From Bacteroidota bacterium (lineage in GTDB: Bacteria; Bacteroidota; Bacteroidia; NS11-12g; UBA955), in contig JANXMZ010000009.1 of assembly GCA_025354385.1 (NCBI GenBank), forward strand, positions 36,374 to 100,373: DNA of 64,000 nucleotides, in the 5' to 3' direction. The first letter of the stretch is position 1. Each line of letters opens with the position of its first letter. The notes beneath the pieces were generated by a model. It ran no database searches. It was not told the origin of the DNA and saw only the letters and a program-made list of their open reading frames with translations. Shown here one piece after another: positions 53,947 through 63,566 of the stretch. The position numbers and the translations under genes were made by a program.

Positions 53947-56163
53947 ATGGAATTAGCAACATTAGAACAAGCCCAACAATTGGGTTTATTGCCCGAAGAG
54001 TTTGATAAAATCACCTCTATACTAGGAAGAACCCCTAACTTCACTGAATTGAGTATTTACTCAGTGATGTGGAGCGAGCACTGCTCTTATAAAAACTCTA
54101 TTACTTTACTTAAAACCTTGCCAAAAGAAGGACCCTTTATGTTGGCAAAAGCTGGTGAAGAAAATGCTGGACTAGTAGACATAGGCGATGGTTTAGCTTG
54201 TTGCTTTAAAATTGAATCACACAATCATCCATCTGCAATTGAACCTTATCAAGGAGCAGCAACTGGTGTAGGTGGTATTAATAGAGATATTTTTTCCATG
54301 GGTGCCCGTCCAATTGCTCAGCTTAATTCTTTGCGTTTTGGTAATATAAATACTGCGCGCACCCAATGGTTATTGAAAGGTGTAGTAAAAGGAATTGGTG
54401 ATTATGGCAATGCTTTTGGTATTCCAACTGTTGGTGGCGAAGTATATTTTGATGATTGTTACGAAACCAATATCCTTGTAAATGCAATGAGTGTTGGTAT
54501 AGCTAAGGTTGGAACAACGATTTCTGCTATCGCTGAAGGTACTGGTAATCCTGTCTATATTTTCGGAGCGGCCACAGGTAAAGATGGTATTCATGGTGCT
54601 GCTTTTGCAAGTAAAGATATTTCTGCCGATAGTATTAATGATTTACCGAGTGTGCAAGTGGGTGATCCTTTTTGGGAAAAATTAATTCTTGAAGCTTCTA
54701 TGGAACTAATAGAAACTGGTTCTATAATTGGTATGCAAGATATGGGTGCCGCAGGTATTACATGTAGCACAAGCGAAATGGCTGCAAAAAGCGGCACAGG
54801 TATGAAAATTCATTTGGATAAAGTGCCAATGCGTCAGCCAAATATGAAAGGTTGGGAGATTTTGCTTTCAGAAAGTCAGGAACGCATGTTGGTTATTTTG
54901 CACAAAGGCAAAGAGCATTTAGCAGAAGCCATTTTTAAGAAATGGGAGCTTACCTATAATCAAATTGGTGAGGTAACAGATAATGGCCGCGTTCAATATT
55001 ATATGAATGGTGAACTAGAAGCAGATATTCCTGCAGAGAGTTTAGTGCTTGGCGGTGGAGCTCCAATATACAAAAGAGAATGGATAGAACCAACCTATTT
55101 CGAAAAAATAAAAACCTACTCAATGGATGCAATTGAGCAGCCAAAAGATATGAAAGCAGTTGCAGAATTTTTAATGCAATTGCCAAACATTGCGTCTAAA
55201 AATTGGATATTCAATCAATATGATAGCATGGTTGGTACTGTTAATCAAAGTACTAATATGCCAAGTGATGCAGCCGTAGTGCGTGTTAAAGGCAGTAAGA
55301 AATCATTAGCATTAACTGTAGATTGCAACAGCCGCTATGTTTATGCCAATCCCGAAATTGGTTGTGCTATAGCGGTAGCAGAAGCTGCTAGAAATATTAC
55401 CTGTACGGGAGGAAAACCAAGCGCTGTAACCAATTGCCTCAATTTTGGCAATCCCTACGATAAAGAAGTGTATTACCAATTTAAGTATAGTATTGAAGGG
55501 ATGAGTAAGGCTTGTTTGAAATTTGGTACACCTGTTACAGGTGGTAACGTCAGTTTCTACAATCAAAGTAGCGAAGGCGTTGCGGTATATCCTACACCAA
55601 CCATTGGTATGGTTGGTATCATAGAAGATATAAAACACCAAACTGGTTCAGCATTTAAAAATGAAGGTGACTTAATTTATCTTATCGGTAAATCTCAGAA
55701 TGATTTAGGAAGCAGTCAGTATTTAGCGAAATACCACAAAGTTGAATTTTCACCAGCACCCTACTTAAATCTAGATGAAGAAAAACAATTACACGATGCC
55801 ATTTACAATGCCATTACTAAAGGTTTGGTTCAATCTGCTCATGACTTGAGTGAAGGTGGTTTATTTGTAGCGCTTGCAGAATCGGCCATGCAATCTGCTA
55901 AAGGATTTGATATTTGTACCGACGCTAATTTCCGTTTAGATGCTTGGTTATTTGGCGAAGCGCAAGGGCGAATTACAGTTTCTATTAAACCTGAGAATAA
56001 AGCAGAATTTGAAAATTTAATTAAAACATATGATGTAGATGTTTTGCACATCGGATCCGTTAAGGGCAACGAAATGATTATAAACAGCGAAAGCTACGGC
56101 AGTATTGATTCATACACAAATTTGTATAGCAATGCAATCGCTCGAATTATTGAAAAAGATTAA
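53947..56163 (+). CDS. purL: Phosphoribosylformylglycinamidine synthase subunit II
   Basis: ATP-dependent fourth step of purine synthesis. The 738-aa protein is the small PurL form, which needs PurS and PurQ partners. The start is set at the ATG at 53947 (MELATLEQAQQLGLL). Motifs: MWSEHCSYKNS (near 42), FKIESHNHPSAIEPYQGAATGVGGINRDI (near 91), QDMGAAGITCSTSEMA (near 260), and LSEGGLFVALAESAM (near 630). purS and purQ are not in the window. Confidence 0.95.
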   Translation: MELATLEQAQQLGLLPEEFDKITSILGRTPNFTELSIYSVMWSEHCSYKNSITLLKTLPKEGPFMLAKAGEENAGLVDIGDGLACCFKIESHNHPSAIEPYQGAATGVGGINRDIFSMGARPIAQLNSLRFGNINTARTQWLLKGVVKGIGDYGNAFGIPTVGGEVYFDDCYETNILVNAMSVGIAKVGTTISAIAEGTGNPVYIFGAATGKDGIHGAAFASKDISADSINDLPSVQVGDPFWEKLILEASMELIETGSIIGMQDMGAAGITCSTSEMAAKSGTGMKIHLDKVPMRQPNMKGWEILLSESQERMLVILHKGKEHLAEAIFKKWELTYNQIGEVTDNGRVQYYMNGELEADIPAESLVLGGGAPIYKREWIEPTYFEKIKTYSMDAIEQPKDMKAVAEFLMQLPNIASKNWIFNQYDSMVGTVNQSTNMPSDAAVVRVKGSKKSLALTVDCNSRYVYANPEIGCAIAVAEAARNITCTGGKPSAVTNCLNFGNPYDKEVYYQFKYSIEGMSKACLKFGTPVTGGNVSFYNQSSEGVAVYPTPTIGMVGIIEDIKHQTGSAFKNEGDLIYLIGKSQNDLGSSQYLAKYHKVEFSPAPYLNLDEEKQLHDAIYNAITKGLVQSAHDLSEGGLFVALAESAMQSAKGFDICTDANFRLDAWLFGEAQGRITVSIKPENKAEFENLIKTYDVDVLHIGSVKGNEMIINSESYGSIDSYTNLYSNAIARIIEKD

Positions 56164-56205
56164 AGATGATGTAACTCCAAAATGGTCTTTTTGAGCATTA
56201 TCCCT

Positions 56206-57759
56206 TTAGTTGAGCTGAGGACTTGCTTTAAATTTCTCGTGAATTTTGCTATTTAATTCAATTCTAAATTCTGTTCCTTTATTAATTTCGCTTTTTACTG
56301 TTATGTTTCCTGCTAATACATCCAACTGGGTTTTTACCATAAATAATCCCAATCCTTTGCCCTCGGTGTGAAAGTGAAAGCGTTTGTATAAACCGAAAAG
56401 ATGATTGCCACCATTGTTTAAATCAATCCCCATTCCATTATCCCTGAAAATGATCTCAATGGTGTTTTCTTTTTTCACAGTTTTTATGTCTATAATAGGT
56501 TGGACATCTGCCTGCCTATATTTAATGCTATTGGAGATTAAATTATATAAGATACTATGCATATAACTTTTAATGGTATGTATTTCTTCAACTTCAGAAA
56601 AGTCGAAATTAAATTTGACATCTTCTTTATTTATGATGTGATTAATACTTTGTTTGATATCTTGTGTCAAAGATGTAAGATTTACAAATTCTTTTCTTGC
56701 ATTTGTGTTTTTCTTTATTTTTAAAATTTCATTAAGGTCTCTTATTACTTCATCTAATTTACTGGATGAAGTTTTTAAATGATTTTTTAACTCATTTTCT
56801 TCTTTACTGCTAATATTATCTGAAGATAATGCATCTGTAATTCCAATGATATTGGCAACGGGTGCTCTCAAGTTATGAGAAACAATGTAAGCAAATTGCT
56901 CTAAGTTCTTCGTATTTCTAATTAGTTCATTGTTTATTTTCAACCGTTCTTCTTCAATCAACATTCTATCCGAAATATCATAATGCATAATAACGATTGC
57001 CATGTCTTCATATTCAAAATTTCTAGTTCCAATAATTCTAAACCACATTTTTTTGTCCATATAATCACATGGATAGATTTCTGAAAAACTAGAAATTTCT
57101 CCATTAATTAATGATTTAAGTGACTTTGCAGTATTAGTAATGCTTGGATCTAATTTACTGGCTTTTTCTGTAACCTCTAAATAATTTAATCCTATCCCAT
57201 AATTGTCGTGTCTATAACCATTTTCATCTGCAAATGCTTTCCATAAAGAATTTACTTTTGTGATTCTGCCTTGCTTGTCAAGAAGAACTATACTTGCCGG
57301 AAAGGTTTGAATTAAATTATCAAATTTTTTCTCATTCTCGCTTTGAATTATCAACTTGTTTGCCAACTTTTTTTCCATTTCCTTTCTTTGTATCGCGCTT
57401 TTTATTGCAAATGGAAGTCGTAGATAACGGTCTGTTAATATATAATCATAAGCACCCATATTCAAGGCATCAATTGCATATTCTTCTGAGGCAGGTCCTG
57501 CAATAACAATGAATGGTATTTTTAAGCCAAGTCTTCGGGCAATATCCATCGCCTTAATTGAATTGAATGAAACCAGGCTTCTACCAATAACAATATCAGG
57601 GGTAAATGTTTTAAGTGATTTTCTGTAATCAATTTGAGTTTTGACGACTCTTATTTCACATTGTAATGCACTTTTTTTCAAAATACACTCAACCTGCTCA
57701 ATATCTTTGTTGATCTCTTCTAAGTGAAGAATCTTTATTTTCTCAGTTTCTAAACTCAT
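56206..57759 (-). CDS. Sensor histidine kinase with degenerate receiver and PAS domains
   Basis: A 517-aa soluble kinase. Start set at the ATG at 57759 (MSLETEKIKILHLEE). Domains: receiver-like (about 5-120), PAS (about 150-260), HisKA with the phospho-acceptor in YIVSHNLRAPVANIIG (near 300), and HATPase (N box ILYNLISNSIKYRQ, G1 FRDNGMGIDL, G2 GKGLGLFMVK). The receiver reads FTPDIVIGRSLVSF where a phospho-acceptor Asp is expected, and the conserved Thr/Ser and Lys are also absent, so it is a pseudo-receiver, probably for protein interaction. Closely downstream of a CHASE kinase/response regulator pair. Confidence 0.88.
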   Translation of the reverse strand: MSLETEKIKILHLEEINKDIEQVECILKKSALQCEIRVVKTQIDYRKSLKTFTPDIVIGRSLVSFNSIKAMDIARRLGLKIPFIVIAGPASEEYAIDALNMGAYDYILTDRYLRLPFAIKSAIQRKEMEKKLANKLIIQSENEKKFDNLIQTFPASIVLLDKQGRITKVNSLWKAFADENGYRHDNYGIGLNYLEVTEKASKLDPSITNTAKSLKSLINGEISSFSEIYPCDYMDKKMWFRIIGTRNFEYEDMAIVIMHYDISDRMLIEEERLKINNELIRNTKNLEQFAYIVSHNLRAPVANIIGITDALSSDNISSKEENELKNHLKTSSSKLDEVIRDLNEILKIKKNTNARKEFVNLTSLTQDIKQSINHIINKEDVKFNFDFSEVEEIHTIKSYMHSILYNLISNSIKYRQADVQPIIDIKTVKKENTIEIIFRDNGMGIDLNNGGNHLFGLYKRFHFHTEGKGLGLFMVKTQLDVLAGNITVKSEINKGTEFRIELNSKIHEKFKASPQLN

Positions 57760-57918
57760 TCTATTTTGTAGTGTTTGTAGTTTTGGCAACAAATCCGGAT
57801 TGTTAATTAATCATAACAAGACCCAATAATTTGTACTACAAAGATTTAGAAATAAAAAATAGGAGAGGATAGTTGTAACAATGAATATTTTGTAGTGGTT
57901 TGTCCTACAATTGGAGGT

Positions 57919-58548
57919 TTATACTAAATTATTGTCAATTGCATATCTCGTTAATTCAGCGTTATTGTTTAGATTTAATTTTTCAAGTATGCGTGTCCTA
58001 TAGGTGCTTATGGTATTGACACTTAATGATATTTCACCAGCAATTTCTGATACTGTCTTTCCAGAAGCCATGAATTGTAAAACCTGCATTTCTCTGTCGG
58101 ATAGTAATTCATGAGTAGATTTATCGTTTTTGTCTGTCAATGTTCCAGCCAATCTTTCAGCAATGGATGACGTGATAAATTTTCGCCCAGATAAAACTTG
58201 GTGAACTGCGGCGAGTAGTTCATCAGTGGCACTTTGTTTATTGAGAAAACTAGATCCACCAGCCTTCAAAACCCTAATGGCATATTGTTCCTCAGGATGC
58301 ATACTAAGCATTAGCACTGGTATTTTGTGGCCATCACTTCTTATTTGTTTAAGTGTTTCAATACCATTTTTACCGGGCATCGAAATATCAAGTAATATAA
58401 TGTCCCAAATATTATTTCTTATTTCTTCCATTACTTCTGCACTGCTGCCTACTTCTTTTATCTGAGAGGTAGGAAATTCTTCCCTGAGTATCTCAACAAG
58501 TCCTTTTCTTACAATGGCATGATCATCTGCAATTAATATTTTAATCAT
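57919..58548 (-). CDS. NarL/FixJ-type response regulator
   Basis: A 209-aa two-component regulator. Start set at the ATG at 58548 (MIKILIADDHAIV); the longer frame overlaps the kinase gene and adds a non-family leader. Receiver domain with acidic DD (8-9), phospho-acceptor Asp in DIILLDISMPG (near 54) and Lys near 105. C-terminal LuxR-type HTH LLSDREMQVLQFMASGKTVSEIAGEISLSVNTISTYRTRILEKL. It starts 10 nt after the kinase gene and is its cognate partner by position. Confidence 0.93.
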   Translation of the reverse strand: MIKILIADDHAIVRKGLVEILREEFPTSQIKEVGSSAEVMEEIRNNIWDIILLDISMPGKNGIETLKQIRSDGHKIPVLMLSMHPEEQYAIRVLKAGGSSFLNKQSATDELLAAVHQVLSGRKFITSSIAERLAGTLTDKNDKSTHELLSDREMQVLQFMASGKTVSEIAGEISLSVNTISTYRTRILEKLNLNNNAELTRYAIDNNLV

Positions 58549-58558
58549 AATGTGGAGG

Positions 58559-61500
58559 TTAAATTGTTTTAGGTATAAATAAGGAAATAATGGTGCCTTT
58601 TGTTTTTTGTGAATCAATGTTGAGTGTTCCTTCCAATAGTATTGTTCTCTCTCTCATACCTGTTATCCCCAATGTTCTTCTAGATTTTATCTCATTTAAA
58701 TCGAAACCATCTCCATTGTCCTTTATTGTAAGGATATATTCAGAATTGGTTTCATTCAAAGTTGTTTCAATTAAGGTGGCATTTGCATGCCTAGCAATAT
58801 TGGTAAGTGCTTCTTGGTACAACCTGTAAACATTTGTGGAAATAGTTTTTGTTGGATTAAAATCATTCATATTTGACATGAAATTTAATTTGATTCCGGT
58901 TCGTTTTTCAAATTCTTCTCCATACCATTCTATGGCTGCCATTAATCCCAAATCATCTAAAATCCCTGGTCTTAACTCTGATGCAATTCTTCTAATTGTC
59001 TCAATTGTTTCATCAATAAGCAATAACATCGTTTTAATTTTAGTTTGTACTTGTTGATCTTGATTAATTAGTTTCTTATCCAACCAAGCAGTGTCCATTT
59101 TTATTCCGGTGAGTTGTTGGCCCAATTCATCGTGAATTTCTCGGGCAATGCGGGTTCTTTCTTCCTCTTGTATATCTCCCAAATGCGCGGTGAGTCGCTG
59201 AATTTCAACATTGCGTTCAAGGAGTTCAATTTCTGCAGCTACTCTATCACTAATATCTATGCCCATTCCTATTAAGTATTCAATTTCATTAAAAATAACC
59301 TTGCGACCATTGAAATAATAAGGTATACGACGTTTTCCTTTGGTATAAAAATGGGCCGAAATTTCGGCATTACCTCTTTCAAAAACAGTGTCAATTTTTT
59401 GACGAACCATTTCTTTGTCCATCCCTTCAAAAAAATCAAGCGGCTTCATATTCTGGATCTCTTCTGAACAATAGCCCGAAACAATTTCAAAGTTATGATT
59501 CCATCTGATAAATTTACCCTCCCGGTTATATAAATAAAATACGCCTGGCAAGCTATTCACAATAGAATCTGAAAATATTTTTTCACTTGCAACTTGTTCC
59601 TCAGCTCTTTTTCTTCTGCTAATATCATTGTAAAATATTGTTAGTCCATCTGATGAAGGATATACTTTGACATAAAACCAAGTGTCTAATGTCGGATAAT
59701 AACTTTCAAATTCTACTACCTTTTTACTTTCCATGGCTTCATGGTATTTATCCCAAAAAATGGTGCCTTTCATTTCGGGATGTTCATCCCACAATAATTG
59801 CCCAATTGTTTTTTCTTTTCCGTTCGCATGTGTGCTAACCGCTGAATCATTCAAAAAAGTGTAACGCCATTCATTGTCAACAGAAACCATGCTATCATTA
59901 ATTCTATTAAGTGTTGTCTCTTTTTCTCTAAAAACTTTAAGGACCTCCTTTTCTGCCTGAATTCGCATCTTTTCTTTTTCGAAATTTTCTAACATGAATG
60001 AAATATCAGCTGTTGCTTCAAGCAATGAATTAATTTCATTATTGTCAAAGAAATTCGGTGTCGATGCGTAAAGATTAAAGGAGCCTGTTGTTTTACCGAA
60101 TTTTTTAATGGGCAATGCTATTGAAGAATAATAGCCTCTATTGATAGCCTCATTCGACCATTCCTTCATCATAGAATCGTTAGCAATATCATTGCACAAA
60201 ACATAGTTTCCGGTTCTAAAAGCAACACTGGTAGGCCCATTGCTTAGACTAATATCCTTTAACATTGGAGATAAAACTTTTGAAAGATAATTTCTTTCCT
60301 CTCCAGCAAACATTAAGGGTGTTACAGTGGTACCATTATTGCCAATTATTCCAACCCATGCTAATCTAAAATTGCCTAACTCAACCGCTATTCTGCAGGC
60401 TTCACTATACAGTGTCTGTTCATCTTTAGCATATACCATCACTTGATTGATTTTACTTATCAGTTCGTAAAGCCTTTCAGATTTTCTTGCCCTTTCTTCG
60501 GCCTTTACAAGCTCGGTTACATCAAAGTAATTATAAATAATTGCCCTAACATTTTCATCATTTAATAAATTAGTATAAGTGCCTTCAATCCATATATAAT
60601 GTCCATTCTTATGTTTAAATCTGTGGTTCCTTTTTATAACAGAACCAGGTGACTTTGCCAAGTTCTCAAATGTTGTTAAATCGTCACTTAAATCATCTGG
60701 ATGAATAATGTCTTTGGTCTCCAGATTTTTCATTTCTTCTATAGAATAGCCACTAATTCTTTCAGCAGAATTTGTTTGATAAATTACATTTCCATTTTTA
60801 TCAAGTAGCACAATAGCATCTCCACTGTTTTCTATAAGCGACCTGTAGTATTGCTCACTTGCAGCCAACTGAGAAGTTTTTATTCGTATTAAATTATTTA
60901 GTTTTTCTGGCTCTTGTAATAGTTGTCTTGTTAATATGCCTCCCAGAAGCGAAAGAAAAAATCCGAAAATTGAAATTATGATGATGTTGAAATTGCCTTT
61001 ATTATGTTTTAGAGCGACATAGAGTTTCCATTCACCTTCTGGTACGTCAACCGAAATGGCATCTTCCATACTGAAAGGAAGTGGTTGAGGTATGAAATAT
61101 TCTTCTTTATTCGTATTGATATTTTTTTTAGATATTTGATAAATAAAATTGTTGTCGGAAAGGGTATCAATACCGGCCGCATTTAACAAAGTGCTGAGCT
61201 CAATCACTACGGCAGAAAAACCTATGAATTTGTTATCGTGAAATAATGGTAATCTGCCAACAATTGCTTTGCCACCCTGCTTTAATTCAAGTGGTCCGGC
61301 AAAAAACAGTGACTTGCTTTTAATGGCCTTAATAGCTTCCTTATTGCGTAAACTATCTTTAAGAATATCATACCCAATTGCATTTTCATTACCTTTTAGT
61401 GGATATATATGGGTGATAGTTCCATGGTCTATAAGTTCTATGGCATCAATGTATTTATTAGACCCGAGAATGTCTTTTGCAATGGTTTCGAAATTCTTTG

Positions 61501-61744
61501 GTACACCCTTCGTTTCTACAACATAGGCCAATGTCTTGGTGGCCGATAAGCTATAACTGAGTGCATTTTGCAATCTGTATTTAACTGCATTAATCTCCCT
61601 TATTGAAGCTGTTCTTTTGGTCTCCTTGTTTATTAAATACCTTTGATAGGTTAGATATTGTGTAAGCATTAGAAGCAACCCAAATACAATAACTCCTAAA
61701 GATATTGGTGTTATTATTTTATGTATAAATTTAGGAGTATTCAT
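58559..61744 (-). CDS. CHASE-domain sensor histidine kinase with PAS and GAF domains
   Basis: A 1061-aa membrane kinase. Start at the ATG at 61744 (MNTPKFIHKIITPISLGV); a longer frame would run into the IS end and is not accepted. Two membrane helices (about 11-31 and 257-277) enclose a CHASE sensor domain (KYIDAIELI..ITHIYPLKGNENAIGYD). Then PAS (about 300-420), GAF (about 450-600), two more PAS, and a HisKA_3 domain with the phospho-acceptor in EEERTRIAREIHDELGQQLTG and an HATPase (NIARHANAT, IKDNGDGFDL). HisKA_3 fits the NarL-type partner. The signal is unknown. Confidence 0.92.
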   Translation of the reverse strand: MNTPKFIHKIITPISLGVIVFGLLLMLTQYLTYQRYLINKETKRTASIREINAVKYRLQNALSYSLSATKTLAYVVETKGVPKNFETIAKDILGSNKYIDAIELIDHGTITHIYPLKGNENAIGYDILKDSLRNKEAIKAIKSKSLFFAGPLELKQGGKAIVGRLPLFHDNKFIGFSAVVIELSTLLNAAGIDTLSDNNFIYQISKKNINTNKEEYFIPQPLPFSMEDAISVDVPEGEWKLYVALKHNKGNFNIIIISIFGFFLSLLGGILTRQLLQEPEKLNNLIRIKTSQLAASEQYYRSLIENSGDAIVLLDKNGNVIYQTNSAERISGYSIEEMKNLETKDIIHPDDLSDDLTTFENLAKSPGSVIKRNHRFKHKNGHYIWIEGTYTNLLNDENVRAIIYNYFDVTELVKAEERARKSERLYELISKINQVMVYAKDEQTLYSEACRIAVELGNFRLAWVGIIGNNGTTVTPLMFAGEERNYLSKVLSPMLKDISLSNGPTSVAFRTGNYVLCNDIANDSMMKEWSNEAINRGYYSSIALPIKKFGKTTGSFNLYASTPNFFDNNEINSLLEATADISFMLENFEKEKMRIQAEKEVLKVFREKETTLNRINDSMVSVDNEWRYTFLNDSAVSTHANGKEKTIGQLLWDEHPEMKGTIFWDKYHEAMESKKVVEFESYYPTLDTWFYVKVYPSSDGLTIFYNDISRRKRAEEQVASEKIFSDSIVNSLPGVFYLYNREGKFIRWNHNFEIVSGYCSEEIQNMKPLDFFEGMDKEMVRQKIDTVFERGNAEISAHFYTKGKRRIPYYFNGRKVIFNEIEYLIGMGIDISDRVAAEIELLERNVEIQRLTAHLGDIQEEERTRIAREIHDELGQQLTGIKMDTAWLDKKLINQDQQVQTKIKTMLLLIDETIETIRRIASELRPGILDDLGLMAAIEWYGEEFEKRTGIKLNFMSNMNDFNPTKTISTNVYRLYQEALTNIARHANATLIETTLNETNSEYILTIKDNGDGFDLNEIKSRRTLGITGMRERTILLEGTLNIDSQKTKGTIISLFIPKTI

Positions 61745-61857
61745 ATTTGAATTTAAAAAAGTAATATTAATCAATTCAGAAAAACTAAAATTAATGCATC
61801 TTGGAGAAATTATATGTGCAAGATAATATTTATAGTTTAACATTAGCGTCCTAATGA

Positions 61858-61865
61858 CAAAAATA
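61858..61865 (-). promoter_or_regulatory. Outward-facing -7-like box in the IS left end
   Basis: The minus strand reads TATTTTTG, matching TAnnTTTG and pointing out of the IS towards the CHASE-kinase gene. No -33 partner was found, so this is only a candidate. Confidence 0.3.
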
Positions 61866-61924
61866 AGTATTCTTTAAGAATATTGGTATTAAAGGATTTT
61901 CATCGATTATAGAGTTCAAACGAT

Positions 61925-61951
61925 TTCAATTGACCAAAAGGTTAAATTGAA
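61925..61951 (+). other. Hairpin immediately before the IS transposase start
   Basis: Stem TTCAATT / AATTGAA plus ACC/GGT pairs with an AAAA loop, ending 2 nt before the ATG at 61954. It could sequester the start region in readthrough transcripts, as known for some other IS elements. Confidence 0.55.
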
Positions 61952-61953
61952 GC

Positions 61954-63120
61954 ATGAATTCAGGGAAATATGTTTTTGCTCAAGTCGTATCCTTTATAGA
62001 TGCAAATAATTTCAAGAAGTGTGTAGATCGATACAATGGCAATTATAAAGTTCAAGAGTTTACCTGCTGGCATCAACTATTATGTATGATCTTCGGTCAA
62101 TTGGCAAACAGAGATAGCTTAAGTGACCTAGTTCTTTGCCTGCAAACTCAAAGAAATAAGTGGTACCACTTGGGAATTGGCAAGAGTATTTCTAAATCTA
62201 ATTTGGCCTATGCTAATGAAAATAGAGATTGGAAAATATTTGCAGATTTTGCGTATGAACTGATTGCAGAAGCCCGTCAATACATCTTGCCAAATGAATC
62301 GCTTTCAGATTTTGACAGCAATGCGATTTATGCGATTGATACAACAACTGTAGATTTGTGCTTAGAAGTCTTCTGGTGGGCGAAATTCAGGAAGCACAAA
62401 GCTGCTATTAAGTTGCATACACAACTGGATTTGAAAACTGAAATACCTAGCTACATTCACATTACTGATGGATTAACACATGAAGTAAATTTTTTGGATA
62501 TTATTGAATTTGAGCCCAACGCAATCTATGTTATGGATAAAGGTTTTGTTGATTATGAAAGGTTGTATAAAATTCAAAAAGAAAACGCATACTTTGTAAC
62601 AAGAGCCAAGGTAAACATGAAGTGTCGAAGGCTCTATTCCTCCAAGGTGGATAAAGATGAAGGAGTAAAATATGACCAAACAATTTTACTTGTCAATTTC
62701 TACGCTTTAAAAGAATATCCTGAAAAATTGAGACGGATAAAATACTTCGACCAAGAAACAAATAAAACATTCATTTTTTTGACCAATAATTTCGATCTTA
62801 AGCCATTGCAAATCGCTTTACTTTATAAACACAGATGGAAAATAGAACTATTTTTCAAATGGATAAAACAACACCTAAAAGTTAAATCATTCTGGGGTTA
62901 TTCCGAAAACGCAGTAAAGGTTCAAGTGTATGTGGCGATTATCACTTTTGTAACTGTAGCTTTGGTGAAAAACAAATTGAAAACTCAGCTTACACAATAT
63001 CAAATATTACAAATTTTAAGCTTAACCCTACTCAATAAAACCTCGATAAATCAACTGTTTCAGGATGCTTCAATCCAATACGAACAAGAACCAGATCTCA
63101 ATCAGCTGAAAATGTTCTAA
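61954..63120 (+). CDS. IS4-family transposase
   Basis: A 388-aa DDE transposase. The N-terminal DUF4372-type domain (MNSGKYVFAQVVSFIDANNF) is followed by the catalytic core: first Asp in YAIDTTTVDLC (near 130), second Asp in YVMDKGFVDYERLYKI (near 195), and the Glu in the YKHRWKIELFFKWIKQHL segment (near 305), close to the YREK motif of the IS4 family. The reading frame is intact and the length is normal, so it may be active. A hairpin lies just upstream of the ATG. Confidence 0.95.
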   Translation: MNSGKYVFAQVVSFIDANNFKKCVDRYNGNYKVQEFTCWHQLLCMIFGQLANRDSLSDLVLCLQTQRNKWYHLGIGKSISKSNLAYANENRDWKIFADFAYELIAEARQYILPNESLSDFDSNAIYAIDTTTVDLCLEVFWWAKFRKHKAAIKLHTQLDLKTEIPSYIHITDGLTHEVNFLDIIEFEPNAIYVMDKGFVDYERLYKIQKENAYFVTRAKVNMKCRRLYSSKVDKDEGVKYDQTILLVNFYALKEYPEKLRRIKYFDQETNKTFIFLTNNFDLKPLQIALLYKHRWKIELFFKWIKQHLKVKSFWGYSENAVKVQVYVAIITFVTVALVKNKLKTQLTQYQILQILSLTLLNKTSINQLFQDASIQYEQEPDLNQLKMF

Positions 63121-63492
63121 TTATATTAGGACGCTAATGTTGCAATATAAAAATTCAAACTCTCATAATTGCTAATTCATTAATAAGAAAACAAATTATA
63201 GATAAAACCAGTAAATTAGAAAGAATCACTCATTTAGAATATATTTGAAAAATGTCCCAAAAAACTCTTTTTTTAATTTTGCTTGTAAGTGGAAGAAATA
63301 GGCACCCAATCCCTCTCTACTTCTTAAAATAAAATGGTTTTTCATTCGTTTTTTTTACTTGTAAACCTAGCGCCATTCGGAATTTTGGTGTTTTCCGAAC
63401 CCACGGTCCCAAGTAAGGGACCCATGATTTCAAAATTAGGATTGTATAACTTTAATTTCAAATTTACTTTTTGAATAATACTTACAAATAAT

Positions 63493-63518
63493 AAAAACAT
63501 ACCAATCGGTATGTTTTT
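63493..63518. terminator. Bidirectional terminator-like hairpin
   Basis: Perfect 11-bp stem AAAAACATACC / GGTATGTTTTT with a 4-nt loop, and T-runs on both strands. Confidence 0.75.
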
Positions 63519-63521
63519 TTC

Positions 63522-63566
63522 TACACTTCGTCATAGTGAGCTTGTCGAATCTATGGACGAAGTGTA
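63522..63566. repeat. Inverted repeat, 11-bp arms
   Basis: TACACTTCGTC (63522-63532) and GACGAAGTGTA (63556-63566) with a 23-nt loop containing GTGAGCTTGTCGAAT, which resembles the short palindromic extragenic repeats with CTTCG...GTCGAA cores seen in many Bacteroidota genomes. Confidence 0.6.

Larger units (their letters stand above)
61839..63141 (+). mobile_element. Insertion sequence, IS4 family, complete
   Basis: About 1.3 kb, bounded by perfect 17-bp inverted repeats: AACATTAGCGTCCTAAT at 61839-61855 and its reverse complement at 63125-63141. It encodes one transposase (61954-63120). No target-site duplication was recognised in the flanks, so either it is old or the neighbour has rearranged. 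It lies 95 nt upstream of the CHASE-kinase start. A second element end with the same TAGCGTCCTAA core begins near 63858. Confidence 0.92.

Noticed and set aside
61745..61843. Extension of the CHASE kinase reading frame to an ATG at 61843 in the IS inverted repeat
   Set aside because: The 33 extra residues are not like a signal or family N-terminus, and the start falls in the IS end. The ATG at 61744 precedes a good membrane helix.
61829..63151. Target-site duplication of the IS4 element
   Set aside because: The flanks outside the 17-bp inverted repeats do not match each other over the 9-12 bp expected for the family.
63226..63345. 39-aa minus-strand ORF (MKNHFILRSREGLGAYFF...)
   Set aside because: Too short, no promoter in the right place and no recognised family. 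It may be part of a dispersed repeat.
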